A stretch of DNA of 64,000 nucleotides, from assembly GCA_020026435.1 (NCBI GenBank), contig JAHHQK010000007.1, positions 1 through 64,000 of the forward strand, given 5' to 3'. Under the pieces are notes generated by a model. It did no database searches, had not been told where the DNA came from, and saw only the letters and a program-made list of their open reading frames with translations. This document shows, piece after piece, positions 44,941 to 54,948 of this stretch. The translations under genes were made by a program, and so were the position numbers. Numbering within the stretch: position 1 is the first letter of the stretch; every line of letters begins with the position of its first letter. This stretch comes from Alistipes sp. Its GTDB lineage: Bacteria > Bacteroidota > Bacteroidia > Bacteroidales > Rikenellaceae.

Positions 44941-44974
44941 CAAAGGTATGAAAAAAATCTTAAATCCTTGCAAA
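44941..44974 (-). promoter_or_regulatory. Promoter for the DUF368/aroE operon
   Basis: Minus strand TTTG (44971-44974), 22 bases, TACCTTTG (44941-44948). Predicted leader of about 125 bases before ATG 44809, containing the hairpin above. Confidence 0.55.
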
Positions 44975-45012
44975 TAGCACGGTTTGCAAGATTTCGCTTC
45001 CGACCGCGAGCC

Positions 45013-45354
45013 TCATACTCTCGATACGGAAGCCTCCTCCTTAGGGAAAGCGTCTCGCTCGGAGGGGATCTCGGTCCGGGGCCGGTGCTGGTGGATGAAA
45101 TCGACGACATCCTTCAGGCCGTCGGCAAATTTCGTGAAATCCTCCTTGTAGAGGAATATCTTGTGACGGTTGTAAGAGGAGGTTCCGTCGGGTGCCGTGA
45201 TTTTACGGCTCTCGGTGATCGTCAGATAATAATCCTCGGATCGGGTGACGCGGACATCGAAAAAATAAGTCCGCCGACCGGCCTTGACGGCTTTGGTCAT
45301 GATTTGCTCGTCATACTCCTCTTGTCTATGACGAGGTGTTGCCTGGGATAACAT
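45013..45354 (-). CDS. DUF3276 (PUR-domain) nucleic-acid-binding protein
   Basis: A 113-residue protein. VKAGRRTYFFDVRVTRSEDYYLTITESRKI (about 22-51) and KIFLYKEDFTKFADGLKDVVDFI (about 66-88) make a PUR-type fold, as in the Borrelia/Bacteroidota PUR proteins that bind single-stranded nucleic acid. The charged tail is typical. The target is unknown. It is monocistronic by appearance, and I found no clear -7 box. Confidence 0.87.
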   Translation of the reverse strand: MLSQATPRHRQEEYDEQIMTKAVKAGRRTYFFDVRVTRSEDYYLTITESRKITAPDGTSSYNRHKIFLYKEDFTKFADGLKDVVDFIHQHRPRTEIPSERDAFPKEEASVSRV

Positions 45355-45439
45355 AACAATTAAGTAGTTCGGGTTGTTATTTATGTGAAAGTGATACGAA
45401 TTTACACAAAAAAACGCGAATCTCCAAGCAAACCGAACA

Positions 45440-47026
45440 TTATTTTTCTCCTTTCAAAATCGGATTGCCCTCCGTCTCCCAGTGTGAAAGCAGATCTACG
45501 GCGCGGGTGTATGCACCTGTATGTGAATTGTTTACAATTTTGTAAAAGGAGCCCCGCTCAAAAAGCCTTTCGGCAAGGAGCGAACGGATTCTGATTTTGA
45601 CCAATTTTTCGGAGTGGGAGAATTCCCCTTCGTCAAATTCTATATTGTATCGTGTGGCGAGGGCCTTTATCCCCTCATACATCCCGGCATCAGGCTCGAA
45701 CCCCGCCTTGAAATCGGCCAGGGTGGGGTAGCGGCTCTTCAGGTGGGTGCGGTGGTGGTCCAGATACCCCAGCACATATTCGTTGATCACCCCGCGGCGG
45801 ATCAACTGTCCGTAGTAGGGACTGAATCCCGCGGTGTCGGCGGGGATGAGCAGGTCGGGGTGGATGCCGCCTCCGCCGCGGACCGTGCGGCGGTACTTGA
45901 GCGTGGTGAATTCGGGGGTGTCGGCATCGAGCGAGTCGCGCACGCGGTCGTCGTAGCGGCGCAGGTGGTCCATGTAGTACTCGCGGCGTTCGCCCTGCTT
46001 GTAGGGACGCTGGATGACGCGGCCCGAGGGCGTGTGGTAGCGGGCCACGGTAAGGCGGATAGCCGAACCGTCACCCAGGCTTATCTGGCGTTGTACCAGT
46101 CCCTTGCCGAAACTCGGACGGCCGATTACGACCCCTCGGTCCCAGTCTTGGATGGCTCCCGCCACGATCTCCGAGGCCGAGGCCGAAGTCTCGTCGATGA
46201 GCACGGCCACATGCCCCTCGGTGAAGGCTCCGTTTTCGGGTGTGCGGAACGTCATGGGCGGGATGGCGCGACCCTCGGTGGAGAGGACCACGGCCCCGCG
46301 CGGGAGGAAGAATCCGGCTAACTTGAGGGCCTGGTCCAGCAATCCGCCGCCGTTGCCCCTCAGATCGAGGATGAGGCTTTGGGGACGCCCCAGCTCCGCG
46401 AACGATGAGCGAAACTCCTCGAAGGTGGTGCGACCGAAACGGTTGATCTTGATATAGCCGATTTCCGGTGTGGCCATGTAGGCGGCATCGACCGTGTTGA
46501 GGGGGATTTTGTCGCGCACAATCGAGAACCGCAGCTCCTCGCTTACGCCAGGACGGTGGATGGCGATCTCGACCTTCGAGCCGCGTTTGCCCCTCAGGTA
46601 CTTCGGGACTTCGCCCTGCTTGAGCCCCACGGCCCCGAGGGTGTCGATGCGGACGATGCGGTCGTTGGCCCTTACTCCCACCTCGGCGGCCGGACCTCCG
46701 GGAATGGTGTTCACCACGTGAACCGTGTCGCGGAGAATGGCAAACTCCACGCCGATGCCGCTGAATTCGCCGTTGAATGACTCCTCGACACTCTTCATCT
46801 CCTCGGCATCGAGATAGGCCGAGTGGGGGTCGAGCTGCTCCAGCATGGCGCGGATGGCGCTCTCGGTGAGGGGCGTCATCTCCACATCCTCGACATAGAG
46901 CTTCGACAGAAGACGGCTCACTTGCATAATCTTCTGCATATTCTTCATGAAGACTTTTTCCTGGGTCTCCTGCGCCCGAAGGGGCAAAAAGAGCAAGGTG
47001 ACCAAAAGTGTGAGTATCAATCGCAT
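45440..47026 (-). CDS. S41-family C-terminal processing peptidase
   Basis: A 528-residue exported serine protease. A signal peptide (RLILTLLVTLLFLPLRAQ), a helical N-domain (about 20-90), a PDZ domain (GIGVEFAILRDTVHVVNTIPGG, about 90-170), and the peptidase core, with Ser in ETSASASEI (about 300) and the general-base Lys in FGKGLVQRQ (about 325). The C-terminal part (about 420-528) is a further helical region. Substrates are probably envelope proteins. The frame stays open 66 codons upstream, but that translates a CTGGGA tandem repeat and other non-coding sequence, so I chose ATG 47026. Confidence 0.93.
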   Translation of the reverse strand: MRLILTLLVTLLFLPLRAQETQEKVFMKNMQKIMQVSRLLSKLYVEDVEMTPLTESAIRAMLEQLDPHSAYLDAEEMKSVEESFNGEFSGIGVEFAILRDTVHVVNTIPGGPAAEVGVRANDRIVRIDTLGAVGLKQGEVPKYLRGKRGSKVEIAIHRPGVSEELRFSIVRDKIPLNTVDAAYMATPEIGYIKINRFGRTTFEEFRSSFAELGRPQSLILDLRGNGGGLLDQALKLAGFFLPRGAVVLSTEGRAIPPMTFRTPENGAFTEGHVAVLIDETSASASEIVAGAIQDWDRGVVIGRPSFGKGLVQRQISLGDGSAIRLTVARYHTPSGRVIQRPYKQGERREYYMDHLRRYDDRVRDSLDADTPEFTTLKYRRTVRGGGGIHPDLLIPADTAGFSPYYGQLIRRGVINEYVLGYLDHHRTHLKSRYPTLADFKAGFEPDAGMYEGIKALATRYNIEFDEGEFSHSEKLVKIRIRSLLAERLFERGSFYKIVNNSHTGAYTRAVDLLSHWETEGNPILKGEK

Positions 47027-47186
47027 GACTGAATGTTTTTTTGTGTTTGCTGTTTCTGTTGCGGCTTTTTTTGCTGCGGTTTTTATCCCTGTCTCTGTGA
47101 TTCGGGATAGGAAACGTTCCGTGTGATTCCGGGGGATCTCATGCGGGTACGCTGTGCCTTCGTTCATTGAGACGGGGAAGACGAGG

Positions 47187-47218
47187 CTGGGGCTGGGACT
47201 GGGACTGGGACTGGGACT
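47187..47218 (+). repeat. CTGGGA tandem repeat with G-quadruplex form
   Basis: One CTGGGG unit and four CTGGGA units run from 47187 to 47216, then CT. The five runs of three or more G with ACT loops on the plus strand fit the G-quadruplex pattern G3N1-7. It lies in the spacer between the hisS terminator and the S41 protease gene, about 160 bases upstream of its ATG, and makes the false N-terminal Ser-Pro repeat of that frame. Confidence 0.8.
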
Positions 47219-47268
47219 CCGCACCGTCTACCGCGTCTGTGTTGTACCTGTTGAAAGCCCTATCTTAA

Positions 47269-47308
47269 ACAATAAGCCTCCCTACAACGCGATAGAGAGG
47301 CTTATTGT
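47269..47308 (-). terminator. Terminator of the ettA/hisS operon
   Basis: ACAATAAGCCTC (47269-47280) pairs perfectly with GAGGCTTATTGT (47297-47308), about 25 bases past the hisS stop. Confidence 0.88.
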
Positions 47309-47331
47309 ATATAGGTGCTTGGCCTATGGAA

Positions 47332-48684
47332 TTACTTTATCTCGGCGAGCAGATCGGCGATTTTGGAGAGCTCGACCTGCTGCTGATCACCCGAGCGCAT
47401 ATCCTTGATGGTGGCAACTCCGGCCTCCAACTCCTGCGAACCGATGATCACCACGAAGGGAATCGAACGGCGGTTGGCATACTCCATCTGCTTTTTCATC
47501 TTGGCAGCCTCGGGATAAATCTCGGCGGGGACACCCTTGTCGCGCAGCTGACGCAGTACGGGCAGAGCCGCAGCCTCCTCCTTTTTGCCGAGGTTGGTGA
47601 AGATCACGCGGGTCGAGAAGTTGACCTCCTCGGGGAAGAGATCCAAACCGCACATCACATCGTAGATGCGGTCGGCTCCGAACGAGATGCCGACACCCGA
47701 CAGCCCCTTCAAACCGAAGATACCTGTCAGATCGTCGTAGCGACCGCCTCCCGAGATCGAGCCGATGGCGAAATCCAGGGCCTTGACCTCGAAGATGGCT
47801 CCCGTGTAGTAGTTCAGACCGCGGGCCAGCGAGAGATCCAGCTCCACATCCAACTCAATGCCCGATGCCGAGACATAGCCGAAGATCGTGCGCATCTCCT
47901 CGATACCCTTCATGCCGGTCTCGGAGGCGGCGAGCAGATTGCTCAACAGGGAGAGCTTCTCGTCGTTCGTACCGCTCATTTCGAGGATGGGCTGCAACTT
48001 GCCGATGGCCTCTTCGTCCAAACCGCGCTCCATAAGCTCGGCTTTGACATTGTCCAGACCGATCTTGTCCAGTTTGTCGATGGCCACCGTGATGTCCATC
48101 ATCTTGTCGGCATGACCGATCGCTTCGGCAATGCCGAAGAGGATCTTGCGGTTGTTCATCTTGAGCTGTACGCGGATACCCAGTGCACGGAACACGCGCT
48201 CGACGATCTCCACCAGCTCCACTTCGCAGAGCAGCGAGTGGGTGCCGATCACATCGACGTCACACTGGTAGAACTCGCGGTAACGACCCTTCTGCGGACG
48301 ATCGGCGCGCCATACGGGCTGGATCTGATAACGCTTGAAGGGGAACGTCAACTCGTTGTTGTGCTGGACGACGTAGCGGGCAAACGGCACCGTGAGGTCG
48401 TAACGCAGACCCTTCTCGCAGATCTTCGATGCCTGCGTGAGTTCCTCCGGCGAGAGCTTTGCGGCGTAGTCGCCCGAGTTGAGGATCTTGAACAGCAATT
48501 TGTCGCCCTCGTCGCCGTATTTGCCTAAGAGGGTCGAGAGATTTTCCATCGAAGGGGTCTCCAGCGGAGCGAATCCGTAGGTGCGGAATACCTTTCTGAT
48601 GGTGTCGAAGATATATTGGCGGCGCATCATCTCCAACGGAGAGAAGTCGCGTGTACCTTTCGGAATAGAGGGTTTTTGTGCCAT
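47332..48684 (-). CDS. hisS: Histidyl-tRNA synthetase
   Basis: Charges tRNA-His. 450 residues with class II motifs: GTRDFSPLE at the start (about 10-18), motif 2 FKRYQIQPVWRADRPQKGRYREFYQCDVD (about 114-142), the His-specific LARGLNYYTG (about 278-287), and motif 3 GISFGADRIYDVM (about 330-342). The C-terminal anticodon-binding domain (about 350-450) is present. It lies 15 bases after ettA in one operon. Confidence 0.97.
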   Translation of the reverse strand: MAQKPSIPKGTRDFSPLEMMRRQYIFDTIRKVFRTYGFAPLETPSMENLSTLLGKYGDEGDKLLFKILNSGDYAAKLSPEELTQASKICEKGLRYDLTVPFARYVVQHNNELTFPFKRYQIQPVWRADRPQKGRYREFYQCDVDVIGTHSLLCEVELVEIVERVFRALGIRVQLKMNNRKILFGIAEAIGHADKMMDITVAIDKLDKIGLDNVKAELMERGLDEEAIGKLQPILEMSGTNDEKLSLLSNLLAASETGMKGIEEMRTIFGYVSASGIELDVELDLSLARGLNYYTGAIFEVKALDFAIGSISGGGRYDDLTGIFGLKGLSGVGISFGADRIYDVMCGLDLFPEEVNFSTRVIFTNLGKKEEAAALPVLRQLRDKGVPAEIYPEAAKMKKQMEYANRRSIPFVVIIGSQELEAGVATIKDMRSGDQQQVELSKIADLLAEIK

Positions 48685-48699
48685 AACCTTTGTGTATAA

Positions 48700-50373
<1,674 letters not shown>

Positions 50374-50442
50374 AAATTGTATGTCTTGTTTGTTTTGTTG
50401 TCCTGTCCGTACGGCCGTTCGCGGGGTGTCCCCGAGGGGGGC

Positions 50443-50474
50443 GGGCCGTTTTTCCGGCCTTTTGACCGGGCCGG
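50443..50474 (-). promoter_or_regulatory. Overlapping hairpins in the ettA leader
   Basis: On the minus strand the bases at 50454-50459 can pair with 50469-50474 (CCGGCC/GGCCGG) or with 50444-50448 (CGGCC/GGCCG), but not both. They lie in the untranslated leader between the -7 box and ATG 50373. Mutually exclusive stems are typical of leader switches, but GC-rich sequence makes such overlaps common by chance. Confidence 0.3.
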
Positions 50475-50487
50475 GGATTAATCCTTG

Positions 50488-50495
50488 CAAAGATA
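50488..50495 (-). promoter_or_regulatory. ettA/hisS promoter -7 box
   Basis: Minus strand TATCTTTG, giving a leader of about 105 bases. The -33 box is poor. Confidence 0.5.
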
Positions 50496-50570
50496 CGACT
50501 ATTTTTTTGAAAAATCCCGCCTTGAGGCGATTTTTACCCGATCAATCGACCCCCGGAGCGGGCAAAACGC

Positions 50571-50599
50571 TTTGGTATGGAAAATTTTTTCTATCTTTG
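50571..50599 (+). promoter_or_regulatory. obgE promoter
   Basis: TTTG (50571-50574), 17 bases, TATCTTTG (50592-50599), 20 bases before ATG 50619. Confidence 0.65.
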
Positions 50600-50618
50600 C
50601 ACCCATAAACAGAGTATT

Positions 50619-51632
50619 ATGGCAGGATCGAACTTCGTAGATTACGTGAAGATATTTGCCCGTTCGGGGCATGGAGGCAGTGGCTCGGCACACTTCCGCA
50701 GAGAGAAATTTGTGGCATTCGGCGGTCCCGACGGCGGTGACGGCGGCAAGGGCGGCAGCATTGTGCTGGTGGGTGAGAAGCAGTATTGGACACTGATCCA
50801 CCTGAAGTACCAGCGCCACCAGTTTGCCGAGGACGGAGCCTGCGGATCGGGAGCCCGTTCGTCGGGCAAGGATGCCAAGGATATCGTGATTCCCGTGCCG
50901 CTGGGAACGGTAGCCAAGCGACTGGTTGTCGACGAGGACGGAGAGGAACACTACGAGATGGTGGGCGAGGTGACGGCCCATGGCGAGCGTCTGGTGCTGC
51001 TGCACGGCGGTCGCGGCGGCCTGGGTAACTGGCACTTCAAGAGCGCCACGAACCAAACCCCGCGCTATGCCCAGCCCGGTGAGGAGGGTGACGAGGGTAC
51101 GTTCATCCTGGAGCTGAAGGTGCTGGCCGATGTGGGGCTGGTGGGCTTCCCCAATGCCGGAAAGTCGACCCTCCTGGCAGCCGTGTCGGCGGCCAAGCCC
51201 AAGATCGCCAACTATGCCTTCACGACCCTTGAACCGAACCTGGGTATCGTCGAGGTGCGTGACCACAAGTCGTTTGTCATGGCCGACATCCCCGGTATCA
51301 TCGAGGGCGCACACGAGGGTAAGGGTCTCGGTACTCGCTTCCTGCGCCACATCGAGCGTAACTCGGTGCTGCTGTTCATGATCCCGGCCGACAGCGACGA
51401 CGTGAAGGCCGACTACGAGGTTCTGCTCGGCGAGCTGACGCAGTATAACCCCGAATTGCTCGACAAGGAGCGTCTGCTGGCCATCACCAAGTGCGATATG
51501 CTGGACGAGGAGCTGATCGAGGAGATGAAGGATCATCTGCCCGAAGGCATCCCGACGGTGTTTATCTCGTCGGTGACGGGGCTGAATATCGCGCGCCTGA
51601 AGGATATGCTTTGGGATACGTTGCAGAAGTAA
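50619..51632 (+). CDS. obgE: Obg-family GTPase
   Basis: Ribosome-assembly and stress-linked GTPase. 337 residues: the glycine-rich Obg fold at the N-terminus (DYVKIFARSGHGGSGSAHF, then GGPDGGDGGKGGSI), then the G domain with G1 GFPNAGKSTLL (about 177), the switch II region ADIPGIIEGAHEGKGLG, and G4 TKCDML near 290. The C-terminal OCT extension is short or absent, unlike longer Bacteroidota Obg proteins. The frame opens upstream at 50577, but the promoter overlaps that part, so I chose ATG 50619. It is divergent from ettA. Confidence 0.96.
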   Translation: MAGSNFVDYVKIFARSGHGGSGSAHFRREKFVAFGGPDGGDGGKGGSIVLVGEKQYWTLIHLKYQRHQFAEDGACGSGARSSGKDAKDIVIPVPLGTVAKRLVVDEDGEEHYEMVGEVTAHGERLVLLHGGRGGLGNWHFKSATNQTPRYAQPGEEGDEGTFILELKVLADVGLVGFPNAGKSTLLAAVSAAKPKIANYAFTTLEPNLGIVEVRDHKSFVMADIPGIIEGAHEGKGLGTRFLRHIERNSVLLFMIPADSDDVKADYEVLLGELTQYNPELLDKERLLAITKCDMLDEELIEEMKDHLPEGIPTVFISSVTGLNIARLKDMLWDTLQK

Positions 51633-51666
51633 GGCGGCGGATCGCTTCCCGCTTATCATAAAAAAG

Positions 51667-51699
51667 GACAAACCTCATGTCGGGGTTTGTCTTTTTTTT
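51667..51699 (+). terminator. Terminator of obgE
   Basis: GACAAACC (51667-51674) pairs with GGTTTGTC (51684-51691), followed by eight T. Confidence 0.9.
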
Positions 51700-52076
51700 G
51701 TGCCGTGCGGGAGCGGGTTGCAAAGAGGGCCTCCCCCAAAACAACTTGAAAATGCCCCAGGCGCAGAACGGCATGATCGCGGAAGGGGAATGACAAAGCG
51801 ACAGAGCCGCAGGAAAATAGGGGATATGGTGCGGCAAGGTAAGGTGGAGGGTAAGATGGCGAGGGGACCGATCTGTCGGTCATGCGACCGCAGGGTTTGA
51901 CGACAAAACAGCCGACGGTGTGGTTAAAGTAGTGATGAGGCGTAATTCGACATTGGACATGACGGTGGCCTTTGACTTTGGCAATGGCAACTGCGACAGT
52001 GCTGGAGCAGGTATTGGAGTTGGCAACGAGGGATCCTGTCCCCTCTTTCAATTGCAAACCCTTCCTTTTGTCGCGG
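51700..52076. other. Gene-free spacer between obgE and the DUF5689 genes
   Basis: About 380 bases of mixed GC-rich sequence. Minus-strand frames up to 133 codons cross the obgE terminator and do not look like protein. No hairpin with a T-tract ends the minus-strand operon here, so its terminator is not evident. Confidence 0.55.
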
Positions 52077-52880
52077 TCATTTCGCAGCGGATGGCGTAGG
52101 CTCGAATTGGAAATTGTGGTTGACGACTCTCAGCCGATATTTCCCCGCGAAGTATTCGACAATGCCGCGGATCGTGCCGCAGCCTTCGGGAACAAGGCTT
52201 GATGCGTAGGCGCAGGTCGAGGGCATCCACACCATAAACTCCCCGCCCCGACCGTCCACCAGCCTGTGGGTGGTGTTGCGGTAATGCCCCGGAGCATCGG
52301 CCTCGCACCAGGGTCTGATTTCCGCAAAGCGTACCCCGTGGAATTCCACATAAGTGTCGATATGGTGGGGGCGTACCTCCCCGAATCTCAAAATCTGGGC
52401 TTGGGGCGGCAGAGGTTCGTTGGTATCCTTTGAGATGTAGTGGTCCAGTTCCTCATGGGGAATCTCCTCCGCGCCCCAGTCGTCGTCGCCTGTGCCCAGA
52501 CGCAACTGCCCCGAATGGTTGCAGAGGGTGAGACCATGGCAGTGGACGGTGAGGCTTTGGCCGAAGGGGTAGAGGTCGGCCAAATGGTCGCTCGTGATGT
52601 TGAGGGCGATTCCTCCGCTCCGGTCGGCGAGGAACAGCTCGTGGAAGAACTCCCCGTAGTGGTCGCTGCTGATCACCCGTCCGCGGATCGAGATCGGCCC
52701 GCTGAGCAGGGTGCTGCTCCCGCGGGCAAGCGAGCGCAGGTGGGCGATCGTGACGTATTCGTCGTGGGGAAGGCCTTCCGTGGAGGAGTCGAAGGCGGTG
52801 GCGGGAGTGCATCCGTGGATGAGGACCAGAAGGATGACTGTCGCCACAAGGTTATATGCTGTCCGTGCAATCCTGTTCAT
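52077..52880 (-). CDS. DUF5689-like lipoprotein (second of a pair)
   Basis: A 267-residue lipoprotein; the lipobox VLIHGC places Cys near residue 24. It has the layout of DUF5689 proteins: an OB-fold-like first half (ISIRGRVISSDHYGEFFHELFLADRSGGIALNI, about 64-97) and a second beta domain (EVRPHHIDTYVEFHGVRFAEI ... CGTIRGIVEYFAGKYRLRVVNHN). It is probably on the cell surface. It overlaps the preceding paralogue by 29 bases and is last in the serB operon. Its nucleic-acid-binding-like fold has no known ligand. Confidence 0.75.
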   Translation of the reverse strand: MNRIARTAYNLVATVILLVLIHGCTPATAFDSSTEGLPHDEYVTIAHLRSLARGSSTLLSGPISIRGRVISSDHYGEFFHELFLADRSGGIALNITSDHLADLYPFGQSLTVHCHGLTLCNHSGQLRLGTGDDDWGAEEIPHEELDHYISKDTNEPLPPQAQILRFGEVRPHHIDTYVEFHGVRFAEIRPWCEADAPGHYRNTTHRLVDGRGGEFMVWMPSTCAYASSLVPEGCGTIRGIVEYFAGKYRLRVVNHNFQFEPTPSAAK

Positions 52881-53619
52881 ATCGGGGCTTTAGGATGAAT
52901 CCCGAGGGGGTCTGTTCGAGGATTCCCGTGATGGAGCAACGCCCCTCGGGAACGGGCGTCTGCGAGAAGGTGGCGTAGGGACTCACATAACTGCGGATCT
53001 CGTTTCCCCGGCGGTCGCGGAAACGGTGATAGCCCGACCATAGGGGACGTTCCTCTTCGGCGGGCGTGTCGGCCAAAGCCACATCGTCGATGCGGATCAG
53101 CCGTCCGCAGTCTCCGCGGTCCAGCTCCCCGAGATCCATTCTCTCGGGCGGCAGCGGTTGCAGATGCTCCGTTCCGCGTTGCAGGTGGAGGCGCAGGGCG
53201 GCGGGTGAGGGCAGCATCCCGGTCGGGAATCCGCTGCCGGGTTGGGGCGTGGTCCCTACTTGTAGCACTCCGTTGTGCCACCCCGCGTGCAGGCCGTTGA
53301 GGTGGAGCGTCACCACGCACCCCTCGGGGAAATCGTTGTGGAGATGCTCCACGTCGGCCAGCAGCATGAGGGCCTCCGTGCGGGATTCGATGGCGATCCG
53401 GTGGCGGAAGTTTCCCGTGTGGTCGTCGGTGGTGACCGTGCCGCTGATGCTCATCTCCTCCCCGAGGGCACACCCTTCGGTGGGGACCATCGCCTTGAAA
53501 GCCCCGATCGAAATCGTACCCGGACGGGCCGTCTCCCCGTCCGCTTCACCGAACGAGGAGTCGTAGCAGCCCGCCAGCAACAGAAGCAGCAGGCCGCACC
53601 AGTTCCGTATGTGTCTCAT
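52852..53619 (-). CDS. DUF5689-like lipoprotein (first of a pair)
   Basis: A 255-residue lipoprotein with lipobox LLLLAGC (Cys about 18). Same layout as the next gene: MSISGTVTTDDHTGNFRHRIAIESRTEALMLLAD in the first half, then a second domain ending CSITGILEQTPSGFILKPRY. The pair looks like an old tandem duplication, as the layouts match but the sequences differ widely. It lies 8 bases after serB. Confidence 0.75.
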   Translation of the reverse strand: MRHIRNWCGLLLLLLAGCYDSSFGEADGETARPGTISIGAFKAMVPTEGCALGEEMSISGTVTTDDHTGNFRHRIAIESRTEALMLLADVEHLHNDFPEGCVVTLHLNGLHAGWHNGVLQVGTTPQPGSGFPTGMLPSPAALRLHLQRGTEHLQPLPPERMDLGELDRGDCGRLIRIDDVALADTPAEEERPLWSGYHRFRDRRGNEIRSYVSPYATFSQTPVPEGRCSITGILEQTPSGFILKPRYEQDCTDSI

Positions 53620-53627
53620 GATCCGGT

Positions 53628-54854
53628 TCAGGCCTCGATGCGCGAATCCTTCAAACCCAGGAAGTAGAGGATGCCGTCCAGACCGATCGTCGAGATGGAT
53701 TGCCGTGCGGTGGCCTTCACCTTGGGTTTGGCGTGGAAGGCGATGCCCAGACCCGCCAGGTTGAGCATCGGCAGGTCGTTGGCCCCGTCACCCACGGCCA
53801 CGGCCTGCGAGATGTTGATCTTCTCGAACTGACACAGCAACCTCAGCAGCTCGGCCTTACGGCGTCCGTCGACCACTTCGCCCAGATAGCGGCCTGTGAG
53901 TCGTCCGTCCTTCACCTCCAGCTCGTTGGCATAGACGTAGTCGAAGCCGTAACGCTGCTTGAGGTAGTTGCCGAAATAGGTGAATCCGCCCGAGAGGATG
54001 GCCGTCTTGTAGCCGACCCGTTTCAGAACGGTCATCATGCGCTCCAGGCCCTCGGTGATGGGGAGGTTGAGGGCGATGTCCTCCATGACGTTGATGTCGA
54101 GTCCTTCGAGCAGGGCCACCCGCTCGGTGAAGCTCTGCCGGAAGTCGATCTCGCCACGCATGGCCCGGGCCGTGATCTCACGCACACGGTCGCCCACGCC
54201 CGCGCGCTCGGCCAGTTCGTCGATCACCTCGGTCTCGATGAGCGTCGAGTCCATGTCGAAGCAGATCAGACGGCGGCTGCGGCGGAAGATGTCGTCGAGC
54301 TGGAACGAGACGTCGAGTCCCGAATCCGAGAGGTTCATGAACGCCTCCTGCATCTTGCTGCGCTCCTCGTCGGTGAGCGATCCGCGCACCGAAAGCTCGA
54401 TGCACGACTTGGGCGAACGCTCGTCCTTGCACAGGGGCATACGTCCCGTGAGTCGTTTGATGGCGTCGATGTTGAGCCCCCGGTCGCTCACCACGCGGGT
54501 CACCTCGGCGATGTGGCGTGCGGTGACGGTGCGGCCCAGCAGGGTGATGATGTAGCGGTTCTTGCCCTGTCGTCCGACCCACATATTATATTGGTCTTCG
54601 GAGATGGGTGTAAAACGGATCATCACCTCCAGCTCGGAGGCTTTGAACAGGAGTTCCTTCATGATGTTGCCCGATTTTTCGGGCGTTGTCATGAAGAGGA
54701 TGCCCAGTGTGAGCGACTGGTGGATGTTGGCCTGGCCAATATCGAGGATGAAGGCGTCGTAACGGGCGAGGATCTCGGTCAGCGAGGAAGTCATTCCCGG
54801 CTTGTCGGTTCCCGATATGTTGATCTGGATGATTTCTACGTTGTCTCGTGCCAT
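53628..54854 (-). CDS. serB: Phosphoserine phosphatase with N-terminal ACT domains
   Basis: Last step of serine synthesis. 408 residues: two N-terminal ACT-like domains (EIIQINISGTDKPGMTSSLTEIL, about 5-27, and ITLLGRTVTARHIAEVTRVV near 104), then a HAD phosphatase with motif I CFDMDSTLIETEV (about 196), motif II around TAILSGGFTYFGNYL (about 292), and motif III/IV VGDGANDLPMLNLAGLGIAF (about 357). ACT domains suggest allosteric control by serine. It is the first gene of a minus-strand operon with two DUF5689 lipoprotein genes. Confidence 0.96.
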   Translation of the reverse strand: MARDNVEIIQINISGTDKPGMTSSLTEILARYDAFILDIGQANIHQSLTLGILFMTTPEKSGNIMKELLFKASELEVMIRFTPISEDQYNMWVGRQGKNRYIITLLGRTVTARHIAEVTRVVSDRGLNIDAIKRLTGRMPLCKDERSPKSCIELSVRGSLTDEERSKMQEAFMNLSDSGLDVSFQLDDIFRRSRRLICFDMDSTLIETEVIDELAERAGVGDRVREITARAMRGEIDFRQSFTERVALLEGLDINVMEDIALNLPITEGLERMMTVLKRVGYKTAILSGGFTYFGNYLKQRYGFDYVYANELEVKDGRLTGRYLGEVVDGRRKAELLRLLCQFEKINISQAVAVGDGANDLPMLNLAGLGIAFHAKPKVKATARQSISTIGLDGILYFLGLKDSRIEA

Positions 54855-54899
54855 CGTTTCGGGTTCTTTTTTTTTGTGAATTTATAGGTTATTTGCTTA

Positions 54900-54907
54900 C
54901 AAAGTTA
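54900..54907 (-). promoter_or_regulatory. serB promoter -7 box
   Basis: Minus strand TAACTTTG, 45 bases before the serB ATG. It lies close to the -7 box of the divergent MscS gene, so the two promoters may interfere. Confidence 0.55.
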
Positions 54908-54918
54908 ATAAATTTGGT

Positions 54919-54926
54919 TATTTTTG
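54919..54926 (+). promoter_or_regulatory. mscS-type gene promoter -7 box
   Basis: TATTTTTG matches TAnnTTTG, 22 bases before ATG 54949. TTTG at 54892 is a little far (23 bases). Confidence 0.55.
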
Positions 54927-54948
54927 TTGCCGAAAACCATACATAATA

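Noticed and set aside
47027..47224. N-terminal extension of the S41 protease with a Ser-Pro repeat
   Set aside because: It is a translation of the CTGGGA tandem repeat; a normal signal peptide starts at ATG 47026.
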